Source of the DNA: Flavobacteriales bacterium UBA5422
GTDB lineage: Bacteria > Bacteroidota > Bacteroidia > Flavobacteriales_D > Crocinitomicaceae
Assembly: GCA_002409405.1 (NCBI GenBank)
Contig: DHNG01000001.1
Location: 30,582 to 45,107 of the forward strand
Length of the DNA: 14,526 nt
Direction: 5' to 3'
Positions 1 through 6,738 of the stretch are shown here, one piece after another. Position 1 is the first letter of the stretch; every line of letters begins with the position of its first letter. Both the position numbers and the translations under genes were made by a program. The notes under the pieces were generated by a model, which was not told the origin of the DNA, searched no databases, and was given only the letters and a program-made list of their open reading frames with translations.

Positions 1-631
1 AACCTACTGCAGCGGCTTCCTGAATTGTTAGACCTCTTTTTATACTTGGTTTTCTAATTAATGAATGGTCTTCAGTAACAATAATGTCATTTGCTCCTCC
101 TGCTGTACCATCATAAGGAGAAACAGTTGACCAACCAACTGCTGTTTGTTGATTGTGTTTTCCCATGATGTCATAAAGTACATTACTTGTTGAAAGTGGC
201 GTAGAAGCATTTCCCTTAAATAAAGCTACAGCATCGTTTCCGTTCCAGTACCATGCATTGTTATTGTTGTATACTGCTGAATAAAAGGCATCTGCTTTTA
301 CTTCCAGAGAATCCCAGATTGGAGCCTCTTGTCCTGTTCCAGCAGGATTTCTTTTATCCAAGACTCCTACATGCGTACTGTGTGGTTGGAGGATTCCGGT
401 TAATTGCACACAATTTTGAGACGTGAGCGATGACAGACCTAGCCCATCACGAACACGCGCAACAAAGTATTCAGAAAGATTTACTGGCTGATCTGTTGGA
501 TTGTAAATTTCTAATGCTTTGTTGTTTCCCCATCCCTCTACATATTCAGAGATAAAGATTTTTGTACAGTCCTGCGCAAAAGCCGAAGCCATTACTGCAA
601 AACAACTTAATGATAGTATTACTTTTTTCAT
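1..631 (-). CDS. secreted lamin-tail-domain-like protein, partial (N-terminal 210 codons)
   Basis: This reading frame is open from the ATG at 631 to the left edge of the window, so the C-terminus is missing. Residues 1-20 (MKKVILSLSCFAVMASAFAQ) form a typical Bacteroidota signal peptide ending in AFAQ. Residues 25-60 (FISEYVEGWGNNKALEIYN, then PTDQPVNLSEY) match the opening of lamin-tail-domain-like beta-sandwiches, which occur in secreted Bacteroidota nucleases and adhesins. Residues 127-156 (WYWNGNDAVALFKG ... VLYDIMG) match the later part of the same fold. Such proteins often end in a T9SS sorting domain, but that end is outside the window, so export route and any catalytic domain are unknown. 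The ATG is chosen because it begins the signal peptide. A weak -7-like match (TATATTTC, minus strand at 665-672) lies upstream with no clear -33. Domain call is by motif recognition; function is unassigned. Confidence 0.8.
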   Translation of the reverse strand, partial: MKKVILSLSCFAVMASAFAQDCTKIFISEYVEGWGNNKALEIYNPTDQPVNLSEYFVARVRDGLGLSSLTSQNCVQLTGILQPHSTHVGVLDKRNPAGTGQEAPIWDSLEVKADAFYSAVYNNNNAWYWNGNDAVALFKGNASTPLSTSNVLYDIMGKHNQQTAVGWSTVSPYDGTAGGANDIIVTEDHSLIRKPSIKRGLTIQEAAAVG

Positions 632-928
632 GATACAGAATTTAAAGTTATTACAGATAGATAAGAAATATACGAGGATTGTAAGCGTAGAAACAGCCCC
701 TCTTTTGGAAAAAAGGCACACAGGGTATCTCTTATTATAAGATCCTGCTGGTGTTTCATGATGAACATTATTTACTCATTTCTACGCAATCATTTTTCTG
801 AAGTGGTTTCAGCAAACAGGTGCTTCAAGGACAACACAACAGAAATTTCACTGCAAAGCTACGGCAATTTTTTCTTCGCTACATTAATAAATTGTTAACA
901 GTAGTTGAATGTTTTTCCACGAGAAGGG
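632..928. other. intergenic gap with no recognised gene
   Basis: This 297 bp stretch separates the start of the secreted lamin-tail-like gene from the stop codon of the BASS transporter gene. Both neighbours read leftward, so it must hold the 3' end of the transporter mRNA and the promoter of the secreted protein. I see only short imperfect inverted repeats (for example around 793-825 on the minus strand, a 5 bp stem) without a T tract, and degenerate -7-like sequences at 643-650 and 665-672. Small open frames here have no signal peptide, no recognisable motif and no family resemblance. Confidence 0.5.
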
Positions 929-1807
929 TCACTTCCTGTTATTATTTGTACGAAATCGAGTGGTTAGTAAAAAGCAGAATAACAGAGCAGTCCAGAAGGA
1001 AAACATCGCGTAAACCAGGGAGACTTTTCCAAAATCTGGTTGCTGTAAAAGTGTTCCGGATACAAGAAACGCAATGGTGGTGTTGTGTACTGCCGATTCA
1101 ACGGAAACGGTAACTTGGTTTTTGAGCCCGAGTTTAAAGATGCGGGACACAATGTATCCTGTTAAAAAACATAAGGCATTCAATAGCAGTGCATATGGAA
1201 GAATTTCTAACACTTCTTCTTTTGTAATTCCATCCTGTCCGTTTCCGCCAAAGAACTTTAACGTAAAAACTATTCCGAGTAACAGGGTAGAGACTGGTTT
1301 GGTATATTTTGCAATGATTTGTGCGATGACAGGTTTCCATTGCCGGAGCATAATTCCTGAAAATGCCGGGATTGCGGTTAATATGAAAATTTCTTTCATG
1401 GTTTCTCCGACAGGCAAGTGGAAATCGCCTATTGTTCCGGAAAAGTGATGCAATGCAAAATTGACGATCAGCGGAATAGAAATCAGTGTAAGTAATGAAT
1501 TGATGGTGGTTAAAACAATGGACAGTGCCGTATTTCCTTTGAACAGAAATGTAATAAATCCGGAGGTTGTTCCTCCTGGGCTGGCCGCAAGAATGATTAG
1601 TCCCATCTTTATATACAAGGGAAAATCAAACAAATAACAAATGGAGAATGCAATGAGTGGAAGTAACAGCATTTGTGAGGTAAGTGAAATAAGAAGTGCC
1701 TTCGGTTTTGAAAACACTTCTTTTACTTCACTTAGTGTGAGCGATACACCGATCCCGAACATGATCAGGATAAGTACCAATGCAATTAAGAGGTCTATAT
1801 CAATCAT
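929..1807 (-). CDS. BASS-family sodium-coupled organic anion transporter (bile acid:sodium symporter family)
   Basis: This 292-residue integral membrane protein has the length and hydrophobic pattern of bacterial BASS/SBF transporters (usually about 300 residues, 8-10 helices). The diagnostic stretch is at residues 75-113: ASPGGTTSGFITFLFKGNT followed by ALSIVLTTINSLLTLISIPL, the PGGT-S crossover motif and sodium-site helix of the family. A second family motif, at residues 237-246, reads ESAVHNTTIA, where E-x-G-x-Q-N is usual, so the glutamine is replaced by histidine. Known BASS substrates include bile acids, pantoate, pyruvate and other organic anions; the substrate here cannot be read from sequence. 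The start codon lies 49 bp after the stop of the TonB-dependent receptor gene with no promoter motif seen between them, so the two are probably cotranscribed. It would act in the inner membrane. Family call is secure, substrate unknown. Confidence 0.9.
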   Translation of the reverse strand: MIDIDLLIALVLILIMFGIGVSLTLSEVKEVFSKPKALLISLTSQMLLLPLIAFSICYLFDFPLYIKMGLIILAASPGGTTSGFITFLFKGNTALSIVLTTINSLLTLISIPLIVNFALHHFSGTIGDFHLPVGETMKEIFILTAIPAFSGIMLRQWKPVIAQIIAKYTKPVSTLLLGIVFTLKFFGGNGQDGITKEEVLEILPYALLLNALCFLTGYIVSRIFKLGLKNQVTVSVESAVHNTTIAFLVSGTLLQQPDFGKVSLVYAMFSFWTALLFCFLLTTRFRTNNNRK

Positions 1808-1828
1808 CTTTTATCAAACAAATCGTGA

Positions 1829-1850
1829 CTGATGCAGATCACCTGCTCAG
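1829..1850 (-). other. intercistronic hairpin between receptor and BASS genes
   Basis: The arms CTGAGCAG and CTGCTCAG form a complete 8 bp stem, with one unpaired T in the plus-strand left arm (CTGATGCAG) and a 5-base loop. It begins 7 bases after the receptor stop codon on the transcribed strand. The downstream sequence has no run of T, so a full intrinsic terminator is unlikely. It could be a processing or stabilising hairpin that sets the ratio of the two messages, or it could be chance. Confidence 0.35.
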
Positions 1851-1856
1851 GCGTTA

Positions 1857-4274
1857 TTAACTGTTCTTGTCGAGCTTAAATGTGTACTGCAGCATAATGG
1901 TACGCGGCTGTTCAATTTTCAATGGTCTCAACGAGTAAGATTTATTCAGTAAATTGGCACTGATTACTGCCAGTTTATGTTTTTCGTTGATATTGTAGGA
2001 AATGCGTGCATCAAAAATCCAGACACCATGCTGGTGTTCTTTAAAGTAATCGATGTAGCGGATTGTCTGAATGAACGGTCCTTGCGTTGCGTCTTCAAAC
2101 TCCTGAATTACACCATCCATATTGACAATCTTGCTAAAGTATTTCGCACTTCCCCCAATTGCTAATTTTTTAAATAAAGTCACTTCAATATCTGCTTTTA
2201 CATTGTGTAGAAAACGGTATTTTAATATTCTTCCGGAAGGATCGAGTGAAGTTGAATTGTAACTGTATTCTTTTTGTGTAAGCATCGTGTCGACAGCATA
2301 CACATATTCAGGAGTTAATGTCTGAGGGAGGATATAGTTATATCCCAACAAGAAGATCATCTCTGCTTTTTTCCCAAGGTTTGCTTTTCCTGAAAAAGAA
2401 AGGTCGATTCCCAAAACTCTGGATTTACCTGTGTTTAGAAATTTAAATCCGAATCCGTCGCTGAGTTGTGTGAAAGATGTTCCCCAGAAGCCAAACAAAT
2501 ATTCAATGGTATTTTTATATTCTTGCCAGAATCCAGCAATATCCAGGTATCCGTAAATTCCTCCGAGTTTAATTCCCTGCTTGATTCCTACTTCAGCGTT
2601 CCAGCTGCTCTCCGGTTTTAATTCAGGGTTGGCAAATACACCAAAATTACCTACTCCGGTTCGAATGAAACGTTCTGTAATTGTCGGGAAACGGTATCCT
2701 TGTCCATAAGAAGCTCGGAAATAAGTCTCCTGTAAAATCTTTAAGCTTGCCCCTGCCCGAAAGATAGGTTTGAGTGCTGTTATCGAATCATTCAATTGGA
2801 AGTATTCTAAACGCCCTCCAACAGACAAGTTTAACACATTCAGTACCTTTTTTTCAAGTTGTGTATATGCAGACAGGTTGAGCATTTTGTTATTAGGCGA
2901 ACCGGATCCTACATACATATTGGCATACGAATCGGTATGCTTTCCTGTGATTCCTGCAATAAAATCGACTCCCCGGAGACTTGCAATCGTTTTTTGAAAC
3001 ATATAATCTGCATACAGCGTCGTTGCCCGATTGGATTGATTTGCTGTCATTTCGTTATTTGCGTGGAGAATTCGTGTTCGCAAATGATGTTTTCCTTCAG
3101 TGGAAGTAATGAAGTTGATAAACGGATCGACGTTGAAGATAAATTGCTCCTGTAAAAATACGGCACCAGGATATCCCTGATAGAGACCGGAACTATCATT
3201 TAACCATGCAAAAACCAGTGGGGACTCAGAGAGCATAAAATTCCCGTTGATTCCATAATTCAGACCTCTTAATTTTCTGCTTCTGTGTCGGATATTAAAA
3301 TTTACACGTGCTCTTTTTGAGGTCATTTGCTTCTCCGTAAATTTGGATAGGGTGTCCGGAGAAAATGCTTCAACAAGAGAATCCTGAACCGGTGCTCCCA
3401 TATAACCATGATCATAGTTCACATTAGCTCCAAGAACAATATCCCAGTTCCCTGCAATTCTTGAATGTAGTACGTTTGCTCCGGAAATTAACGGTGCTTG
3501 TTTCCACCATTTCGCCCCTTCAATACTTGGTTCAGAGTAAAATCCACTGTATAAATTTACTTTTGTCAGCGGTTCTGATTTAGGATATGCTGTGCGAATA
3601 TGAATGGCTCCTGACAGTGCAGAACTTCCGGATAAAACGGAAGATGCTCCTTTGATTACTTCAATCTGATGAATGTTTTCTACCGGAATGAATCCCCATT
3701 CAGGTCGTCCGGCATCTCCTGACAGCATGGGCATGTCATCTACAATAACAGCTACTTTTGATCCGACACCAAATGTGAAGCCGCTTCCTCCCCGAATTTG
3801 AGGCTCACCATCCAAAATGTTGAGTCCCGGAGTTTGATCCAGAGCGGATTCAATACTTCGGGTATTCTTATTTTCAATCAATTCCGGGCGGATAATTTCC
3901 AAAGAAACTGTTTGTTCTTCTAAGGGCCGGTCGAACTTTCCTACTTTGATTTCCACACCTTCTATTTTTGTGTGGATAGGCTCCATTTGAAAATCAACTC
4001 TTTTCAGGTCTCCTGCAGCTAGTTCGACACTAATTGTATCTGTGGTCATTCCGGTATACCGGAAAATCAACAATGCTTTTCCTACGGGAACCTCTAACAG
4101 GTAATTTCCGTTCTCATCGGTATTGGCACCAAGTGTTACATCTTGTCGGTAGATAACGGATGCTCCAAAAATAGGGTCATTGTCCTGATCGGTAATTTTT
4201 CCTACAATTTTTGCCGTTTGAGCATACAAAGAATTAGCAACTATTCCAAATACAAGTAATATCAGAAGCTTCAT
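1857..4274 (-). CDS. TonB-dependent outer membrane receptor with CarboxypepD_reg-like domain
   Basis: The product has 805 residues. Residues 1-19 (MKLLILLVFGIVANSLYAQ) are a signal peptide. Residues 22-100 form a CarboxypepD_reg-like beta-sandwich (GKITDQDNDPIFGASV ... TDENGNYLLEVPVG), common at the N-terminus of Bacteroidota receptors. Residues about 118-230 are the plug, with QIRGGSG at 159-165, VIVDDMPM at 176-183 and the IEVIKGASSVLSGSSALSGA motif at 204-223. The rest, to the terminal PRTIMLQYTFKL, is a 22-strand barrel of normal length with aromatic strand ends. It would import a scarce ligand across the outer membrane using TonB-ExbBD energy. No SusD partner is adjacent, so this is not a typical SusCD glycan system. 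The downstream neighbour is a BASS inner-membrane transporter. A -7 motif and a terminator hairpin lie just upstream. Ligand unknown; siderophore, vitamin or organic acid are all open. Confidence 0.93.
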   Translation of the reverse strand: MKLLILLVFGIVANSLYAQTAKIVGKITDQDNDPIFGASVIYRQDVTLGANTDENGNYLLEVPVGKALLIFRYTGMTTDTISVELAAGDLKRVDFQMEPIHTKIEGVEIKVGKFDRPLEEQTVSLEIIRPELIENKNTRSIESALDQTPGLNILDGEPQIRGGSGFTFGVGSKVAVIVDDMPMLSGDAGRPEWGFIPVENIHQIEVIKGASSVLSGSSALSGAIHIRTAYPKSEPLTKVNLYSGFYSEPSIEGAKWWKQAPLISGANVLHSRIAGNWDIVLGANVNYDHGYMGAPVQDSLVEAFSPDTLSKFTEKQMTSKRARVNFNIRHRSRKLRGLNYGINGNFMLSESPLVFAWLNDSSGLYQGYPGAVFLQEQFIFNVDPFINFITSTEGKHHLRTRILHANNEMTANQSNRATTLYADYMFQKTIASLRGVDFIAGITGKHTDSYANMYVGSGSPNNKMLNLSAYTQLEKKVLNVLNLSVGGRLEYFQLNDSITALKPIFRAGASLKILQETYFRASYGQGYRFPTITERFIRTGVGNFGVFANPELKPESSWNAEVGIKQGIKLGGIYGYLDIAGFWQEYKNTIEYLFGFWGTSFTQLSDGFGFKFLNTGKSRVLGIDLSFSGKANLGKKAEMIFLLGYNYILPQTLTPEYVYAVDTMLTQKEYSYNSTSLDPSGRILKYRFLHNVKADIEVTLFKKLAIGGSAKYFSKIVNMDGVIQEFEDATQGPFIQTIRYIDYFKEHQHGVWIFDARISYNINEKHKLAVISANLLNKSYSLRPLKIEQPRTIMLQYTFKLDKNS

Positions 4275-4291
4275 AATGGTATTTTTAAATC

Positions 4292-4330
4292 AAAAAAGCC
4301 CCTCATTTCTTATCTCGAAATAAGGGACTT
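4292..4330 (-). terminator. strong intrinsic terminator, minus strand
   Basis: On the minus strand the arms AGTCCCTTATTTC (4329-4317) and GAAATGAGGGGCT (4309-4297) pair over 13 positions, two of them G-U, with a 7-base loop GAGATAA (4316-4310). A run of six T follows (4297-4292). This is a textbook rho-independent terminator for the sorting-domain gene that stops at 4352, 22 bp before the stem. It also lies only 17 bp upstream of the receptor start codon, inside the likely receptor leader. Confidence 0.88.
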
Positions 4331-4332
4331 TG

Positions 4333-4346
4333 CAAAAGTATAAAAT
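4333..4346 (-). promoter_or_regulatory. Bacteroidota -7 promoter motif for the receptor gene
   Basis: The minus strand reads ATTTTATACTTTTG, containing TACTTTTG (4340-4333), an exact match to the Bacteroidota -7 consensus TAnnTTTG. The same 14-mer occurs in front of the response regulator gene at 8273-8286, which supports it as a promoter core. No convincing -33 TTG is present at the usual distance. Transcription would begin near 4328-4330, at the first base of the terminator stem, giving a leader of about 55 bases. Confidence 0.55.
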
Positions 4347-4351
4347 TTATC

Positions 4352-6520
4352 TTATTGTTTTACCACACGAACAGTTTGTGTATTTTCTCCTTGTTGTAAT
4401 TGAAGTAAATATACACCATTCTGCATGTGCGTCATGTCAATTGTGTTAGAACTGGAAGAGATTTCACCTCTTTCAACTACCTGACCTGAAATTGAAATAA
4501 CCGTATAAACAGCGGAAGATTGAATGTTGTCAATTTTTAACAACCCGTTTGTTGGATTCGGATATACGGAGATTGATTCAATTGCTTCTGTTTCTTCAAT
4601 GCTCAAACATCCATCAATTGAGATGATATCAGTTGCTGAATTCGAACATGAAGTTGAAGTATTGGTATACGTATAGGTAATAACTGTTGATGTTCCAGCC
4701 TGGAAAGCAGCAGGATTAAAGATATTTGCACCTACTCCGGTTCCTGAATATGTTCCTCCGGCAGGAGATCCTCCAGAAAGACTGAATGCAGGAGATCCTG
4801 TACAAATAGTATCATCTGCTAATGTAAATGTTACAACCGGTAAACCATTAATTGTTACATCAAATGAATGAGATGCTGACGGACATGCTCCTACTGCAGC
4901 GATGTCGTTTGTTACTGTGTAAGTTCCCGGAGTACTTTCAGAAACATCAATTGTTCCTGTATTGCTATTGATGTTTAATCCTGTAGTGGATGAAAACACA
5001 CCAGCATTTGCTCCTGTTGCATAAATCGGTGAAGCATCATTTGCATTCAAACAAAAAGCAGCGCCTGAGTAACTGAATGTTGCATCTGGTGTATCTGTCA
5101 ATGTAATATTTACAGTTACAGTATCCGGACATCCGCCACCTCTTACATAAGAAACTGCATATGTTCCCGGAGTACTTCCGTCTACATCAATTTCACCTGT
5201 AGAAGCATTAACAAATGTCAACCCTGTCGGTTCTGCACTGAATGTTCCTCCTGCTTCTGTTACCGATGGTGTTTGATCTCCTCCTAAGATACAGATTGTA
5301 TTTGTCGGATAACTGAAACTTGCATCAGCACCCTGGAAAATTGTAACTGTATTTGTAGCTGTAGAAGAACATGCTCCGGATGTTGTATGTGTAATCGTAT
5401 ACGTTCCTGCTGTACTTCCTGCCAGGTTAATTTCACCTGTAGAAGCATTTGCAAACGTCAATCCTGCCGGAGAAGAAGAGAATGTTCCCGGACTGGAAGT
5501 CGTTGGTACAGGATTGTCAAGATTCGAACAATAAGTTGTCTGGTTATAATTGAACGCCGGACTAGGAATCGCATTAACAGCAACATGATTTGTTTTCGTT
5601 ACAGTTTTACTTCCCCATTGGTTGGTTACAGTCAATGTCGCATTGTATGTTCCGGGAGTGTTGTATGTCACAGTTGGGTTTGCTACAGTACTTGTAGCCG
5701 GAGTACCACCAGGGAATGACCATGCATACGATGTCGGATTTACAAGAGATGTCGTGTTTGTGTATGTTACAGTAGAACCTGTACAAACTGTTGTGTTAGA
5801 TGTATTAAATGTTGCAGGATTATAAATAAGTTCTACATCATCAATCCATAATTGGTCATTCGCAGCACCCCCACCAGGAGTTTGGTTGGTAGTGAATGTT
5901 ACCAACAGGTAATTAACACTTGTTGCAGGTCCTGTATAGTTGAAAGGAACAGATTTGCGAACCCATTGCCCACCTGTATTCGGGAAATTAACAATTGCAG
6001 AAGCAACAACATGGCTTGTCGAAGCAGCATCTTCCGGATCACGGTATTCATAATTATCATGAATTGTGGCCTTCATCCGTGCATTTTGAGTGTGCCCGTT
6101 TGGTGTAAATTTTACCCAGAAAACAATAGAGTCAGGAATGTGCGGCATTGCTTCTGAAAAAGTCGCATTTCCAATAATTGATTTGTTGTAGTTATTGGCA
6201 TCTGCAGGGCTGGAAGATCCCATGTTGATTCTGCCTAATGTAACATTTCCGTTCGCCACAACACCTAGTACACTTCTGGACCAGATTCGGACACTCTTGT
6301 TACCTGCAGATCCGGGACGTTTATCTGTTGATTCTTCAATCTGGTTAGCAGCAAAACCAGCCAAGCCTCCACTTGCAGTTAAAAAGCTATTCCAGTTAAC
6401 AGGCTCAGATCCTCCGGATACTGATTCCCAGTTTTCAAATCCTGAATTATCAATTTGTGTTTGTGCATTTACGGCAATACTTGTTGTAATTGCCATTGCC
6501 ATAGTAATTATTTTCTTCAT
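4352..6520 (-). CDS. T9SS-exported multidomain protein: PCMD-like, PKD, tandem Ig-like repeats, sorting domain
   Basis: The product has 722 residues from the ATG at 6520. An in-frame ATG at 6544 would add eight residues (MSQQINCF), but the later start opens directly into a signal peptide (MKKIITMAMAITTSIAVNAQ), and the upstream promoter -7 motif covers the 6544 ATG. Residues about 20-235 look like a PCMD-type (putative carbohydrate metabolism domain) beta-sandwich: SGFENWE near the start and DQLWIDDVELIY at the end. Residues about 240-317 are a PKD domain (YAWSFPGG ... NPTVTYNTPGTYNATLTVTN). Residues about 318-557 are three tandem units with a GTFS ... ASTGEI ... STPGTY pattern and a cysteine pair. 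A further Ig-like unit (GGTYSGTGV) follows, and residues about 650-722 are a type A sorting domain (SVYPNPTNGLLKID ... GVYLLQL). It is probably a cell-surface or secreted carbohydrate-binding or adhesive protein; no catalytic residues are evident. Confidence 0.92.
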   Translation of the reverse strand: MKKIITMAMAITTSIAVNAQTQIDNSGFENWESVSGGSEPVNWNSFLTASGGLAGFAANQIEESTDKRPGSAGNKSVRIWSRSVLGVVANGNVTLGRINMGSSSPADANNYNKSIIGNATFSEAMPHIPDSIVFWVKFTPNGHTQNARMKATIHDNYEYRDPEDAASTSHVVASAIVNFPNTGGQWVRKSVPFNYTGPATSVNYLLVTFTTNQTPGGGAANDQLWIDDVELIYNPATFNTSNTTVCTGSTVTYTNTTSLVNPTSYAWSFPGGTPATSTVANPTVTYNTPGTYNATLTVTNQWGSKTVTKTNHVAVNAIPSPAFNYNQTTYCSNLDNPVPTTSSPGTFSSSPAGLTFANASTGEINLAGSTAGTYTITHTTSGACSSTATNTVTIFQGADASFSYPTNTICILGGDQTPSVTEAGGTFSAEPTGLTFVNASTGEIDVDGSTPGTYAVSYVRGGGCPDTVTVNITLTDTPDATFSYSGAAFCLNANDASPIYATGANAGVFSSTTGLNINSNTGTIDVSESTPGTYTVTNDIAAVGACPSASHSFDVTINGLPVVTFTLADDTICTGSPAFSLSGGSPAGGTYSGTGVGANIFNPAAFQAGTSTVITYTYTNTSTSCSNSATDIISIDGCLSIEETEAIESISVYPNPTNGLLKIDNIQSSAVYTVISISGQVVERGEISSSSNTIDMTHMQNGVYLLQLQQGENTQTVRVVKQ
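4850..5569 (-). repeat. three in-frame tandem repeats of about 240 bp within the sorting-domain gene
   Basis: Three consecutive units of 77, 80 and 83 codons (5569-5339, 5338-5099, 5098-4850) share the pattern F-S/N-Y ... C ... GTFS/GVFSS ... GLTF-NASTGEI ... GSTPGTY ... G-C-P/S ... T-I. DNA identity is still visible: AATTTCACCTGTAGAAGCAT occurs at 5189 and 5429, and GTTCCCGGAGTACTT at 4923 and 5163, both exactly 240 bp apart. Each unit keeps two cysteines, which could form a disulfide. The pattern fits past duplication of an Ig-like module in an exported protein. Confidence 0.8.
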
Positions 6521-6541
6521 AAAACAATTTATTTGTTGGCT

Positions 6542-6571
6542 CAAAAGTAAGAAACTTTGTGAATATCAAAA
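6542..6571 (-). promoter_or_regulatory. Bacteroidota-type promoter for the 722-residue T9SS cargo gene
   Basis: On the minus strand a -33 TTTTG (6571-6567) is followed by a 17-base spacer and TACTTTTG (6549-6542), an exact match to the -7 consensus TAnnTTTG. Transcription would begin near 6536-6538, downstream of the ATG at 6544 and about 17 bases before the ATG at 6520. This supports the shorter start. Confidence 0.68.
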
Positions 6572-6667
6572 CGATTTTTAACAAATATCCCTTCCCGATT
6601 TAAAAAATAACAGGCTGAATATCAAAATATTTAAGTTGAATTTTTACAAAACTAATTTTCCGGTTTA

Positions 6668-6697
6668 TTGATTTTCCTATATTTTTAATTAGATTTG
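6668..6697 (+). promoter_or_regulatory. Bacteroidota-type promoter for the amino acid permease gene
   Basis: A -33 TTG (6668-6670) is followed by a 19-base spacer and TAGATTTG (6690-6697), an exact fit to the -7 consensus TAnnTTTG with the usual spacing. Transcription would begin near 6703, leaving a leader of about 35 bases before the ATG at 6739. It is arranged back to back with the promoter of the leftward T9SS cargo gene, with roughly 100 bp between the two -33 elements. Confidence 0.75.
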
Positions 6698-6738
6698 GAC
6701 ATTCTATAATAAACTCTTACTTAGTATAAAACTGTTAT

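Noticed and set aside
643..672. -7-like motifs (TAACTTTA, TATATTTC on the minus strand) in front of the lamin-tail-like gene
   Set aside because: Each misses the last base of TAnnTTTG and neither has a -33 TTG at the right distance, so I did not call a promoter.
519..1113. Small plus-strand open frames at 519-740 and 820-1113
   Set aside because: They run across the start of the secreted gene, the gap and the end of the BASS gene, have no recognisable motif, and show no promoter.
1074..1448. 124-codon plus-strand open frame inside the BASS gene
   Set aside because: It is antisense to a gene with unmistakable BASS motifs and its product resembles no family.
1857..4274. SusC-type glycan receptor of a polysaccharide utilisation locus
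   Set aside because: There is no adjacent SusD gene, no glycoside hydrolase, and the receptor is shorter than typical SusC proteins.
5387..6581. Overlapping plus-strand open frames across the T9SS cargo gene (5387-5719, 5622-5825, 5852-6157, 6195-6581)
   Set aside because: They mirror a repetitive Thr/Ser/Gly-rich coding region on the other strand, which tends to leave long open frames; the products are Cys/Arg-rich or compositionally odd without motifs.
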